A DNA stretch of 64,000 nucleotides from Rhizoclosmatium globosum (taxonomy: Eukaryota; Chytridiomycota; Chytridiomycetes; Chytridiales; Chytriomycetaceae), in the NCBI GenBank assembly GCA_002104985.1, contig MCGO01000055.1:186001-250000 (forward strand), given 5' to 3'. Numbering within the stretch: the stretch's first letter is position 1; every line of letters begins with the position of its first letter. A model generated the notes under the pieces. It was not told the DNA's origin. It made no database searches and saw nothing but the letters and a program-made list of their open reading frames with translations. The position numbers and the translations under genes are program-made. Shown in pieces: positions 22,634-34,481 of the stretch.

Positions 22634-25600
22634 ATGTCAGTCAATTTTGTTTATTTGTTTAATTTCCTGAATAATCAGCCAAGCAGAATCATGGACACAG
22701 GGGCCAAGCAGAACAAAACAAGACTTGAAACAGCAACTGAACCCGAAGCAACAATGCTGCACCAGACGCAGTTACCAGCCGCGCCCCTCTTTGCGCCGTA
22801 CTTTGTGACTGGGCGGTTCAGCGACGCCACTCTGGTACTTTCGCCGTTGAATGAGCGGGTGCCCGTGCATCGCGTTGTGCTCGCGTCGCAGTCGCCGTTC
22901 TTTGACTCGCTGTTTTCTGCGGCGCCACCGAATTCGAATTCAAATTCAAATTCTGAAATTGTTGTTGAATTGCCGCGGTCGACGCCGGGCGAAGCGATGC
23001 GCCTTGTGCTCGAGTGGCTCTACTTTGGCCAGGCGCTCGTGTCGCTGCGCCTTGCGTTTCCGGTGCTGCGCCTGGCTTCCGCTTTCGACATCCGCCCTCT
23101 CCACGTGCACGTTGAGGGCTTCCTGGCCCGTGCTTTGGCTGGCCGCGAAGTCGTTATTGAAAACAACGAAAGAATCTCAAACATTGTTGTTCGGTCGGAG
23201 GACGAGTGGGTGAATGCTCTGGTTGCTGCTGTCAAGGCAGAGGCGGCTCTTCCACTCATTGAGGCGGTGGTGAAGGCAGCCGTCCGTGATATTCGAGCTT
23301 CAGACTCAGACTCAAATGAGTCAAGTTCAACACAAGGTACTGCTCACATGTCTCCCTCACCATTGTATATAACCTCTATGCACACATAGAGCAAACTGAT
23401 TCGTTCATTGGTTACTCTTTCCTGCGAAGGGTGTGTGACCATTGTGCCACACTTGAAGATCCATTTGAAACAGATAAAGTCATGATGCTGCTCAATCTCA
23501 TCAGTTATTCAGATTTCAAAGTGTCAGAGCTGGAAGTGCTGCAAAATGATGTACAGAATCAGCGCGTTCCGAATCAAATTGGACTCTCGGCTATGATGCT
23601 TGCTGTACGAAGACGAGAAAGTGTATCAATGACCACCTCCCCAAAGCGTTCTGAGAATGGTTTGTTCATAATATCTTTTAGTAGAAAAAGAGAATTAACA
23701 TTATTTTACTAGAATCGTCTCAGGCCACGATCACGACAGTCACCCAGCAAGAGACTGGGACGGTGTCTTTAGCGACAAACGTTGCAGTCAAGAGGGAAAC
23801 CAGTACAGCGACTATAATGCGAACGGTGGAAGCGGCGACAGTTGAAGAAGCAGAGGAATTTCATGATTCTGTGGAATACCGACCTGCCTCCGTTTCGCCC
23901 AAGCAGTCTCGCGCGTCAAACCCTTTCTTCAATCATGTGCATCATCTTGGCACCACTGTTCTTGAAGAATCCATTCCAACTGCAACAGAATTATTCAGCA
24001 CTGAAGCTTCTACATCTGTTGATTTTGAAACACACAAGTCCGCCGAAAACAGCTTCGATATTTCGGGAGATAGTACAGGCAGCAGCGACGGAAATAAGAC
24101 AGTTATCTACATCGGTAAAGGGCCGATCGGGGTTATTCCTCATCAATCTACCCCACCTCCGCCCCCACCAGCAGGCCCGCCTCCACCTCTTCCAGACACG
24201 AAACCCTTCAGATATTCACCGGAAAAAGTTGTGAAAAAGAGCTCTTCTGCCACTCTAGTCAATGAAGAGGTTTTCACACAGACACGTTCTGTCCCACAGA
24301 CAATATCAAATCCGGAAGCCCCGTCTCTTCGACCTCAAATTCATCATTCCGCAGCTAAATCGGATGTGCCTGTGCAAACTCCCACTTTTGTCGTGACTGC
24401 TGCCCCAGAAGTTCAACAACTTGACAACACATCTGTGGAAATAAGTGATGCTACAGCTTTCATGCCAATTCCTCCACCAAAAAAGAAGACAAAACGGAAA
24501 AAGAACCCAGATACGACTGAGCTCTTGGATGCTGTCTCTGAAAGGTTATCGATGTTGATTGAAGCAGGAGAAGTCGAAAGTGAAGCCGAGACAGAAACAG
24601 ATGGAGAAAACACTGATTTGAGTTATGCAGAGTATGATGACGTTTCGTTCAGTCGCAGTTCAAATCATGGCTCAAAAATATCGCGTCCAGCAACCGCTCT
24701 TTCAACGCATTCAGTAAGCAACACATCGAACCCCTATGTACTTCCTGCTCCTCAAAATTCGGGACTTGCGTTGGATTTGGATTTGGATTTGGGTTGGAGT
24801 ACAGACTTTGGAAAGTCTGTGTTGGATTTGACTCAAAAGGTTCGTCTTCAGTTTCAGAATAATTCTTTTTAAAAGCGCCTTAGTCATTTTCGTCACCTGG
24901 CATGTATGGAAAGATTACAGGGGTCAAAACTCCTGTTGACGTTCAAGACCAAGCCGCTTCTTTTCTGAAGAAAGTTGAGGAAAGACGTCAAAGCGTTGCG
25001 GAGTCAACCCAAGAAAACGTCTCGACAATGTCACCTTCATTCATGGAACATCAACAGCGAGTAAATGACTATCGGACTTCGGAACAGCAGCGATCGTTGG
25101 GAATGAAGATGGGTGGACGTTCTGAGACTTACCATCCACAACAACAATCAAAGTCTTATGAGTCTCCCAAGATTTCAGAAGCGCCCGTTCCTCCCGCGAG
25201 AAAGTCCCGATATATACCTTCTTCAACAACGCCACAAGAGAAACTGGAGCGACGTGATCCAGCTATGGACGAATCCGACCGCTTTTCGTTTGATTCCAAT
25301 AGTCCTCAATCTGCCAAACATTTCAATGTCCATCCCGCGCCTGTGAAAGAATCTGTCCTTCAGCTGCCCGCCGCACCTATACTCACTGACAGCTTCTTTA
25401 ATGAGTCGCAAAGCTTTGACAAGTCAAATGACAGCTCCGGAAAAGTGAGCTCCTTTTTCGAGGGCGATGCACGCACGAAGATTCTCTTGGAAACCCAACG
25501 TGATTTGTTCGACACCACACCTACGAATCAATATTTCGCAGAAAGTTCCAACACGACACAAACACAATCAAAGCAATTGAAAACGACGCCCGATACACGC

Positions 25601-26214
25601 GAAAATCTAACGTCATTGCCTCCTCATCCCTCGACGGTAGCAAGCAAGCCGCAGCTGTCGGAACTTGGAGTCACGCCACAAAACTCCCAACTGTTCTCGG
25701 AAACGCAAACTCAATCGCGAATAAACGTGAGCCTAGTGGAGGAACTTGGGCCCACATGAACGCAAGCCAAATGACCAACAAGATCATCAACGCCGTCGGA
25801 GGTAGTCGCAGCAATAGCGGGAACCACAAGACAAGCATCTTACCTCATATGCCATGGGACCACGACACCTCCAACAGAACAACTCGTGCAAGTATGGATG
25901 CTTCTACTCGACCTCGAGAATTCAATGAACCCCCACTTCAACCGCGTCATTCAATATCTTACCCTTCGCCACACCCTCGACGTGACTCTTTTGACAGCGA
26001 TAGTATGGATAACGGGTTCAGCATTGAAAATTCGTACTATCAGCATCAGGATCAGTCTGTGGATACAACTGGATATGTCGATTTGCCGCACAGTGTGAAT
26101 GAAAGCTATATGGATCGAAGTATGTCAAGTATGGGATCCAAGTCAATGTCAATGTCGTGGATGGGTTTAGGGAAGAAAGGGTTGAAGGGGATGAACTTGT
26201 TTGGTAAGAAGTAG
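22634..26214 (+). CDS. BTB/POZ-domain protein with long disordered tail
   Basis: Five or more exons: 22634-23336, 23390-23659, 23713-24839, 24884-25726 and 25783-26214; introns 23337-23389, 23660-23712, 24840-24883 and 25727-25782 (44-56 nt) all restore phase. The first exon has a BTB domain: 'GRFSDATLVL', 'VPVHRVVLASQSPFFDSLFS', 'EAMRLVLEWLYFG'. The rest is low complexity with a polyproline run (TPPPPPPAGPPPPLP), Ser/Thr/Gln-rich stretches, and a basic, Met-rich end 'WMGLGKKGLKGMNLFGKK'. The start could also be ATG 22691. BTB proteins of this kind are often cullin adaptors or scaffold proteins; the exact role is unknown. Confidence 0.65.
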
Positions 26215-26316
26215 GTGGGAGGAGAGATTGTGCAGATTAATTATTTTATTGGAGTAAAGTATTATTGTTCATAATTGATTGACTTTGGGTTGTGTCTATC
26301 CATTTTCTGTGATGGA

Positions 26317-27705
26317 ATGTTCCACAACCACGAAACACAACAAAGATACAGCGGTGAGACGGCAAGAGACGATGCAAGCGATACACATATAACGTTCGAT
26401 GATGCCATTCCTCTCTTGGCAACGGGAACATCCAGGAGCGATGGCGGTGGAGATATGACCCCCAAGACCACAAGTGGCGTTTCACCCAAGTTGGAGCTTC
26501 CCCAAATCGAGTACCTTAACGGATTAAGAGGACTTGGAGCATTGCAGGTGTTCCTACTACACTGCCGCCTCGGAAACTTCTTTGATCCAATCCCCATCTT
26601 CTACCTCCTATCAGGAAGAGTCCTCTGTCTATCGTATCTACAACGCCGTGATCCCGCAGTACTAGCCTCAGCAATGCTCCGACGAGTGTTTCGAATCTTG
26701 TTGCCTGTTTTAGCTTGTTCGTTCCTAAACTGGATATTCTGGGCAACCGGGTTATACCATTACGGTCCAATAGCTTGGGACACTTTCCCTGGATGGGAGT
26801 CGTATGTCGGAGCTGGATGGGATGCGACACTGCATATCCCAACTTTGGTGCAATCACTGATACAGCCGTTCCATCTTTTGATTGGAAACTATAAACGGAT
26901 AACATACCCGCGGGAAGTAGACTGGACTCTACCGCATGAGATGGACGGGTCCTGGCTGGTGTTCATGTCGGTGTTCGTTATGACGCATTTCCCGGACCGA
27001 AAGTACCTCGCGTATTCGATTTTATTTGTAGTTCTGTTTCTACTTCAGCGGTGGACGTCTTTGTTTATAGTAGGGCTTGCGATGGCTGAAGCTTCATCAA
27101 CAACAATTCGCAGGTGGAAGGACTCCCCTCGATATTCGGCAATGTTCTGGTTCAAATATTTGCTGGCTGTTTTTGTGCTTGGTGCACTAGTCACTGATGC
27201 CGTGACGGGGGCACAAGGGAACGGGACAGTCTTCAAATCGAGAATTGACAAGGTTATTGTATTCTTTGTGCCTACTCCAGAAGGAGAGCTGTTGGGTGTC
27301 AACCGCAAAGTACCTGGATTCATTGAGTTTCAAAATGCGGGATCGGTGATGGGCATATTGATTCTGTTTTTGGCAGATACTTGTTTACCCATTCAATCAT
27401 TCCTCGAAATTGCGCCAATCAAGTTTTTGGGTAAAATAGCTTTTAGCTTATACCTACTGCATCCCATTTTTATTGCAAGCTTGGGGGCATTTGTTGCAGT
27501 ACAGATTCCAGTTGAAATGCAAGGCTCCAAACTTGGCCAGATAATATGGGCGACACCAACATTTGTGGTTACTGCATTTGTTTCCTGGCTATTTTCTGAG
27601 ACAGTTGAAAAGTGGAGTGTTCTCGCTGGCAAGAAAGTGGAAACTTTGATGGGGAAGAAAGCCTCCCATAATCTGAATACATCAAATGGACAAAAAGAAG
27701 AGTGA
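26317..27705 (+). CDS. Acyltransferase-3 family integral membrane protein
   Basis: Single exon, 462 residues from ATG 26317. After a hydrophilic N-terminal region it begins 'QIEYLNGLRGLGALQVFLLHC', the acyltransferase-3 (OafA/NolX-type) signature of a conserved Arg and His near the first membrane helix. About ten hydrophobic helices follow, with 'IPIFYLLSGRVLCLSYLQRRDP' and a late 'FLGKIAFSLYLLHPIFI', both typical of the family. Members transfer acyl groups to carbohydrates or lipids; the fungal substrate is unknown. Confidence 0.75.
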   Translation: MFHNHETQQRYSGETARDDASDTHITFDDAIPLLATGTSRSDGGGDMTPKTTSGVSPKLELPQIEYLNGLRGLGALQVFLLHCRLGNFFDPIPIFYLLSGRVLCLSYLQRRDPAVLASAMLRRVFRILLPVLACSFLNWIFWATGLYHYGPIAWDTFPGWESYVGAGWDATLHIPTLVQSLIQPFHLLIGNYKRITYPREVDWTLPHEMDGSWLVFMSVFVMTHFPDRKYLAYSILFVVLFLLQRWTSLFIVGLAMAEASSTTIRRWKDSPRYSAMFWFKYLLAVFVLGALVTDAVTGAQGNGTVFKSRIDKVIVFFVPTPEGELLGVNRKVPGFIEFQNAGSVMGILILFLADTCLPIQSFLEIAPIKFLGKIAFSLYLLHPIFIASLGAFVAVQIPVEMQGSKLGQIIWATPTFVVTAFVSWLFSETVEKWSVLAGKKVETLMGKKASHNLNTSNGQKEE

Positions 27706-27956
27706 CAAAAATAAATAGATGTGTATTCTTGTCTGCGTTGATGTAATACAGGTTCATCTTCCTTCACATCCATCGTTTTCATATGACCGGAACCTTCATT
27801 GTTCTGGACTTGTTCATGATTCTTGCACATTTCCACAATATTCCGTCCTTACTTCAATATTCCTCACAGCTTCAGGATCAAAATACCAAAATTAGAAATT
27901 CAGAACAAGAGGTATAGGAACAGAGAATTTTATCTTCAAAACAAACAACGAAAGAA

Positions 27957-28833
27957 TTAAGCAGCCTTGCTGGCACGTTTGAAAGGCCAGGGGAACAGAA
28001 GGTTTGTGCTTTTCACATATGCGGCATATTCGGCATTTCCCTTGAACCTTTTACGAGCCTGCGCTTCTTGGAGTGGGATACCAGACAAGCGAGTCAAAAT
28101 GTACGTGATGAACAGCGGAGAAGCGGCAAACCCATACTTGGCAAGTTGAGAATCAGGGAAAGCACAGGTAGCCATTACATAGGACCCAACCCACAAGGAA
28201 ATCTCTCCAAAATAGTTTGGATATCTGCACCAAGACCACAATCCAGTATCGATAAACTTGGTGAATCTGTTTTTCCCATGCTTGTTCTGCCAAACTGCCT
28301 TTTGGCGATCTGCCACAGTCTCAAACACGAAGCCAAGAATCCAAACTGTCAATCCAACATAGTCTAGCCAAGACAGATTTGGAAGTAGCTTTGAGTCCGT
28401 GGAGAGCACCACGATTGTAGGCATTGAAACCACAGCCACCCAAATAACCTGCATACCATCCCATCAGATCCATGAATAACCCCCATAACCTCAAGTAAAA
28501 TAAAATCACCTGCACAGTCCAATAGATCAAGAAAATAAGCGGCTTAGTCTTCACGTTATCAAACCGCCGGTCTCCACCCATCCTATGAACGCGAGTCACA
28601 AGGTGATGCAGTAGCCTGGCAGCCCAAGTCCCCGTTGTCGCAAGCATCAGCCACTGGCGCGTATGGACAGGCCCAGGATGAGAAAGCAGGGCAGCAAGCG
28701 AGCCAGCAAGGAACGAGCCAGTCCCGCACATATCGTAAAAGTGCTCTGTCTGAAGAGCCGCACTGACTGCGTACCCAACGAGATTGATGCCGACATTTGC
28801 TCCGAGGGCGTAAAGGACAGATGTTTCTGCCAT
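27957..28833 (-). CDS. DUF1295 / steroid 5-alpha-reductase-like membrane protein
   Basis: Exons 28510-28833 and 27957-28448 with a 61-nt intron (GTGATT..ATGCAG); 271 residues. The C-terminal half has the family core 'DTGLWSWCRYPNYFGEISLWVGSYV' and 'LLFPWPFKRA', the S5A-reductase/isoprenylcysteine-methyltransferase fold with the conserved R-x-P-N-Y motif. Six or seven membrane helices are visible. The frame is open upstream of ATG 28833 to beyond 29067, so a longer N terminus is possible. Probable NADPH-dependent lipid reductase; substrate unknown. Confidence 0.7.
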
Positions 28834-29564
28834 GGTGATTTCCAACAGAAAGATTCTTTCTTCGAATCCAATGCTCTCGACTCTGACTACCTGAACCAGT
28901 TGTGGTTCTTCAAATGGAGCGCCGAAGGTGTTGAGTGCGTGTGAGTATCTTTTTGATGAGTTGGTGAAGACTAGGGCGTTTGGTGCTAGTTGCTGGACAG
29001 TCCTGACTTGCCAACTGCGCAAGAGTGACGATCCATTCCTTAGCCAATTCTGATCCAAAGTGATCATATCCAATTGAGTCTGGACAGTGGCTAGCCTCTC
29101 CGCCTCCTCTTTCTCCTTCTTGTTAAATTGGGAAATCGCATTCGGCCCTTCTGTGTGAGGATGTTGTTGAACTGCACAGGTCTTTTGTGGTTATCGACGT
29201 TGGTTGCATTGGAGGCGTTTGAGAGATTACTTGAGATTTGTATTGGCTATGATGATGATAGCAAGTGTCGCGACACATTCTGGAGAGAGTTGAGGGAGTT
29301 GTTGCTCTGTAGAGCCTAACATGACTTTAATATTCTCTTGTTCAAAGCGTTTCCTCGCTTTAATGGAGAGCAGAGTTGAGATGCTTGGAACATGTGGAGC
29401 ATTGAACTCAGAAATGGTGACCACACTACAACCCTTCTTTCCTTTCTTCAGTCATGGGCGCGCATAATATAGTTTTCAATCTGAGCCATTCCTTTCTTCA
29501 AATAAAGATGAAGTAACCGCAAAAACTTTAATCAATAATGAAACATAATCCAAGAGCAGGCCCT
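28834..29564. other. Unresolved region upstream of the DUF1295 gene
   Basis: On the minus strand an open frame continues from 28833 up to about 29175 without a stop. It contains a Lys/Glu-rich helix and an Arg/Ser-rich segment like a mitochondrial presequence ('RNGSSLLRSWQVRTVQQLAP'). Higher up, 29227-29424 is also open but has no ATG at its start. These could be exons of a separate small gene or of a longer DUF1295 isoform; I could not join them in frame. Confidence 0.3.
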
Positions 29565-31921
29565 TCAGCCGAGATACAACGGGGGTTCATCTCCTACAGC
29601 TCCTGATGAAGCATCTTTCCTCTGCTTCAATTGCAAAACACCTTCTTCAAACAACACGCGGTCTCCAAACTTTTCAATTCCCAAGACACTACACAAATCG
29701 CTGATCCGAGTCAACATCAGCACACGACCGGTGATTTTCTGATCTCTCACGATTCTAGTGCTTAGTTCAGATCCACCATTCCTTGTCAACCACGCGGCCA
29801 CTTCGATAATTCCCCATTCAAGAGGGTCGTTCTTCAAAGCGTCGGCTCCCAAGGCACACAACTTTTCGACTTCGCTCATAAATTTCAAGTCTGTAGCGCT
29901 TGCGCTACTTGGTGCCGGCATTGTTCCAGGATGCTGTCCACCAGCTGATACATCAGTAAGTGCGCGGAAAACGTTTGGACCCTTGTTTGGAAGAATTTCA
30001 GCTTCAGGACGATGAGACACCATAAAATCAGACTCTCCCGCAGTGGTCCTAAGTTTCTCGTAAAGTGGTTGAGGACTTGTGAGTGTACGGTCAACAGATG
30101 AGGTTCCTCCAACAGATGCTTGTTCTGCATCGTATTCCCATGGCTTTTTTGTAAGCAATTTGATTTCCAGCACTTGCTCCTCCTTTGGATGAGACGGCGG
30201 AACTTGTTGCGCAATCTGCTGCACAACTTCTGGTAGTTCCTGTGACATTGGTGTCTGCTTCCTTCGCCGCAAAAGCCAATAAACAAGCCCAGCACCGCCT
30301 AATACAGCTACTACAGCAGCGGCTGCAATCCCTGCAATTAATCCAACAGACATACCACCACTGTTGCTCTCAACCCCGCCAGCAACGTTTCCATTTCCAT
30401 CTGTTGCCGCTGTATCACCAAATACGCCAGAAATCTCATGTTGATAAAACGAAGATGCCGTTGGGACCACATCAGGGTTAGTTGGTGGGTACGATGAAAC
30501 CGCAAAAATGAAGCTGCTTCCAATGTCCCGGCCAACCAATCCTGTCTCGGGTGCGATTGTATTCAGATGAACCGCTGAAAAAGATATGGCGGCCCATGAC
30601 GGCGCAGGCTCGGCAAGTTTGATTTGCTGCCAAGCGGGTTTATTGTTCAAGGTGATTCCGTGACGAAACGTAGTCAAAGCTTGTGTGGAAACATCTTTCT
30701 GGGAATTTGGCCAGCCAATAATAACGTCGGCATTATCCATTGAGTTGGATCCTACTCCAAAAGCGACCCAGCCTGGCTTTATCGAATGGACTGTGAAAAT
30801 TGTGCTTCCCTTATTGTCACTTTGAGAGCTGAAGCATACAATAGGGTTGCTTGCTTGCGGGTAACACGTGGATGCAGATTCTGGCTTATCTATAGTTGTC
30901 TGGTTTCGTGATAAAGAGCTGTCCACTGGGTTCAAGAGAATAGATGCGACACCAAGTTCAAGAAGTCGGCCATATGCGTCAACAAAATCGTTCATGAATT
31001 TATCATTATCAGCCGCATATTCTTTGATGAGGCTGAAGTAGGTTGGGTCACGGATCATGTTCATGTCAACAGGTAGCATCATGCGACCTCGATTGTCGGC
31101 CCATTGCCATTTAGTAGTCCCGTTAAAAGTAACAGAAACATTTGAATAAAGCGACGGAGAAGTACTTGCAGTTACCAATCGTGTGTAGAATTCATTTGTA
31201 AGCAAGAGAGGAGTAGTAGTCCACGGCCCTGCATAGCCGGATACTTGTAAATGGCAGTTACCCAAGGTATGACCGCCCATTAGAACCACTGCATCTCGAT
31301 CCGAGGTGAAACCAAGACGAGCAAACCAGGCTCGTACGTCTGCCGCATTCCAAAGTGGAACAGTTTGACCATCTGATGCAGGAAATGCAGCGTCTGTCGC
31401 GTTCAGGGCATCTGCTCTTCCCGGCCGCCACGTCACAGTCCTGTTCGAGGCAGCCGAAACGGCAGCCGCAGCAGCAAACGAGATGACGTCCGCATTCGAA
31501 ATATACCCACCTTTTAATTCAAGAAATGAATGGATTAAGCATCACCATCTGACAGTGACACGCATCGCTACTTACTGATGCCGGTCTTCAAGGAACGCAC
31601 AAACTGGAGAGCATCCGCATTCTTTGCGAGCAGCAGCGACTGAGCGTGCGGCCCACCGGTGCCCGTCTTTGAGTTGTACGAAGCGGCATCGGTGAAACCA
31701 GCGCGTATCATTTTGGGGCCCAGTCCCATTGCGACTTGCGCGGCCACATTCGCCCTGAGTGTCGCCCAGTCCACGTCGCTCATCGACGGCGTGTACGACG
31801 AGCTCCAGCCGGGACTTCTTTTGAAGTGCGGACTTGCGCTGGACTCAGAGTTGGAGGATGCGTATGGACACGAGAACACGCTACTGGCTGCGACGAGAAA
31901 CACGGCGATGAAGAGACGCAT
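29565..31921 (-). CDS. Secreted/membrane heme-peroxidase-like protein with DOMON, TM and SAM domains
   Basis: Exons 31576-31921 and 29565-31510, intron 31511-31575 (GTAAGT..AAAAG). Signal peptide 'MRLFIAVFLVAASSVFS'. Residues about 45-260 match ascorbate/cytochrome c peroxidases (class I fold): proximal 'VLMGGHTLGNCH' (His about 196) and 'SGYAGPWTTTPLLLTNEFY'. In the distal helix the family R-x-x-W/F-H is 'RAGFTD', so the distal His is Thr (codon 31691-31693). A DOMON domain follows ('PGWVAFGVGSNSMDNADVIIGW'), then a membrane helix before 'WLLRRRK', a cytoplasmic linker and a C-terminal SAM-like domain. Probably a cell-surface protein; classical peroxidase activity is doubtful. Confidence 0.75.
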
Positions 31922-32312
31922 CTTTGTGGTGAAGAAAAAAGAACGGATGTGGTGGCAGAACAACAACACACTCAACTTTAGTAATACAAACACCACAGTA
32001 ATCTCAGTCATCTCTCTGTCATAGACAACTTGTGTCGAATCGAAGACGGCAAAAATGATTTGTATTTGTTTGGTCGTTCCTCCGCCACGATGAGGTGGAG
32101 TTCCATCCGCTGTTACGCCTTTGAAGGTTAATCAAATTAGATTTGGTTCAAATGTGCGAGGCCTGCGACATTCGATTAAAGCCAGGACCAGTCTGAATTG
32201 CTGAATGTTGGCGCTGCGAATGGCGTCCAAAATCTTTGACGTATAAAAATGGAATGATGTTTGTGTTGTTCTGACCGCCCAAAAACAAAGCACTCAATCT
32301 TATACTTTAATT
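31922..32312. other. Intergenic between peroxidase-like and stomatin-like genes
   Basis: No gene. It should hold the promoter of the minus-strand peroxidase-like gene and the 3' end of the next minus-strand gene. Confidence 0.4.
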
Positions 32313-33361
32313 TCAAACACTGCTCATTTGGTCAAATACTGCGGCTTTTGCTATGGGGATTCCGACACCTCCTGACTGTGTCATTGGCATAAAAACGGTT
32401 TTGTTGCCACTATTCCGTGACATTGCTGACAGAGTTTCCAGATATCTGATTTGCATAGCAGCAGGTGCGTTAAGAATATCAGCGGCCTAAATATCTCACC
32501 AAATTAATTTCATGTCTTGACATAAGTTGTGATACAGAAAGCAAACCTCTCTCATCAATTTGGCACTCTCAACTTCCGCTTTTGCAAGAATTATCTTTGA
32601 TTCTCCAATTCTCTTTTGCTTGGCTGCAGCTGATAGGGTCTCTTGAAGCTCTTTGCTGAACTGCAAGTCTTTAATCAACATGCTTTCAATTTTGACTCCC
32701 CATGAGCGAGCTGGTTCATCAATGATTGCTTGAATTTCGTGAGCAATTTCTTCTCGATGCTCTAAACTCTCCTGCAGGGTCTTGGTACCCATAATGTGAC
32801 GTAGTGTCGTTTGTGTTCTTTCAACCAAAGCTGCCCGGACATTGGAAACCAAGAATGTGGCGGTGTAAGGATCAACAATTTCCCAAAATATAACAGAATC
32901 GATTAGAACGTTGACGTTGTCTTTTGTCATGATGACCTGGGATGGAATATCCTATTTTAACTTCAGTATCATGTTTTGATGGGCGCACTCCAAACAACTC
33001 ACTTCTATTTGAATCTTAATGTCTACATTTTTAATTTCTTCTGTGACTACATTTATCTTCCACAAGCCCGGATCAACACTAGTTTGATGGATAAGTTCAT
33101 GTTATGTACCAATCGGAGACTCAACCTCTTATAATAACGCCCATAACGAGAAATAAGTCCTACAGAGCCTTGTTCAACAATTCTAAACGGATTGGAGCAA
33201 CAGAAACAACACGGGAACATTCCCCAAAAACTGAGGCAAGATCCCAAGGAGTTCATACAAAACTCATAAGTCCCTGCGCCGTCGTTGTATGGTAGCTGAA
33301 TTTCATGTGCAAACGACTTTTGGAGCGCCCTTCCGTCACTTCCAATCTCAATAACACTCAT
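32313..33361 (-). CDS. Stomatin-like SPFH membrane protein, copy 1
   Basis: Four exons: 33126-33361, 33003-33078, 32547-32951 and 32313-32486; introns 47, 51 and 60 nt. About 297 residues. A Cys-rich membrane hairpin ('FWGMFPCCFCCSNPF') precedes the SPFH domain: 'EQGSVGLISRYGRYY', 'VDPGLWKINVVTEEIKNVDIKI', 'VIMTKDNVNVLIDSVIFWEI', 'RTQTTLRHIMGTKTLQESLEHREEI', 'WGVKIESMLIKDLQFSKELQETLS'. The C terminus has the oligomerisation segment 'AAMQIRYLETL'. Stomatins scaffold cholesterol-rich membrane domains and modulate channels. It diverges from copy 2 across 78 bp. Confidence 0.85.
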
Positions 33362-33439
33362 TGATGTGATTCTGAGAGAATACGAAAATCTATGTTTGCA
33401 AATCACTAACAAACTGATTTGCAGTCTTTTTATCTTTAA
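33362..33439. promoter_or_regulatory. Bidirectional promoter region between stomatin copies 1 and 2
   Basis: The start codons of two divergent paralogues (33361 minus, 33440 plus) are 78 bp apart, so the two promoters must share this AT-rich stretch. No specific site was identified. Confidence 0.45.
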
Positions 33440-34399
33440 ATGAGCCAACTTCAGCCTCCTTCCTATCAGCAACCAAGAGGAACTCAAGAAAACAGCCAAC
33501 GACTGCAAAAGTCATACAAGCAGGAAGTTCCACTGCAAACGAATCAGCAAAATTCTGTTTACGAATCATGTTTGGGCCAATGTGGAGACTGTTGCGGTTT
33601 CTTGGGAATGTTTCCTTGTTTACCTTGCTTCCCAAACCCATATAAAGCGATTAGCCAAGGAACTGTGGGTCTTGTCACACGATTTGGAAGATACTATAAG
33701 TGGTATATGATTTTACAATCCAAATATGATCACTTATCCTTTCAAATTAGTGTTGACCCTGGCCTTGTTAGAATAAATCCATACACAGAAAAGATTCGCG
33801 CTGTTGATATCAAAGTCAACATTACACCTATTCCTAGTCAAGTCATAATGACAGGCGACAATGTATCCATCGTCATTGATTCTGTAATCTATTGGGAAAT
33901 CGTGGACCCATTCATTGCCACTTTCCTCGTGTCAAACGTCAACAAAGCTTTAATGGAACGCACCCAAACCACACTTCGCCATGTTGTTGGCAGTCGCTCT
34001 CTCCAGGAGTCAATTGAAAACCGTGATTCACTTGCAAAGGACATTTTAAGCCTTATTTCGGCTCCTGCAAAGAGTTGGGGTGTTCAAGTGGAGAGTATTC
34101 TGATTAAGGATATCAAGTTCACTCCCGAGTTGCAGGAAACTTTGGCAGCAGCAGCTAAACAACAGCGAATTGGAGAAAGCAAGATAATTACAGCACGATC
34201 TGAGTTAGAGAGTGCAAAACTTATGCGTGAAGCTAGCGATATTCTGAATACGAAAGGTGAGTCTATATTTTTTTTCTTTCTCACTCATCTTTTTCGAATA
34301 TCAGCTGCGATGCAAATTCGATACTTGGAAACACTTACATCAATCAGTACGCATCCAGGAACAAAGATTGTATTCTTGCCGCCTGGAGCTGACAATTAA
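33440..34399 (+). CDS. Stomatin-like SPFH membrane protein, copy 2
   Basis: Three exons: 33440-33702, 33751-34256 and 34305-34399; both introns are 48 nt. About 288 residues with a Gln-rich N-terminal tail, Cys-rich hairpin 'FLGMFPCLPCFPNPY', and SPFH blocks 'SQGTVGLVTRFGRYYK', 'VDPGLVRINPYTEKIRAVDIK', 'VIMTGDNVSIVIDSVIYWEIVDPF', 'LRHVVGSRSLQESIENRDSL', 'WGVQVESILIKDIKFTPELQETL'. The first intron falls at the same codon as in copy 1, but copy 2 lacks copy 1's second intron. Clearly a paralogue that has diverged further. Confidence 0.85.
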   Translation: MSQLQPPSYQQPRGTQENSQRLQKSYKQEVPLQTNQQNSVYESCLGQCGDCCGFLGMFPCLPCFPNPYKAISQGTVGLVTRFGRYYKWYMILQSKYDHLSFQISVDPGLVRINPYTEKIRAVDIKVNITPIPSQVIMTGDNVSIVIDSVIYWEIVDPFIATFLVSNVNKALMERTQTTLRHVVGSRSLQESIENRDSLAKDILSLISAPAKSWGVQVESILIKDIKFTPELQETLAAAAKQQRIGESKIITARSELESAKLMREASDILNTKGESIFFFFLTHLFRISAAMQIRYLETLTSISTHPGTKIVFLPPGADN

Positions 34400-34481
34400 G
34401 ATTTTATGCACTCTTCTTTACCATGAAAAAGATGATGCTTTGTAATTTAGAGGCAAAGATTTGATTTTATTAAAATGAGTA

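Noticed and set aside
24902..25759. Two separate genes at 24902-25759 and 25756-26214 after the BTB gene
   Set aside because: Introns 24840-24883 and 25727-25782 with good borders join both in phase to the upstream BTB exons.
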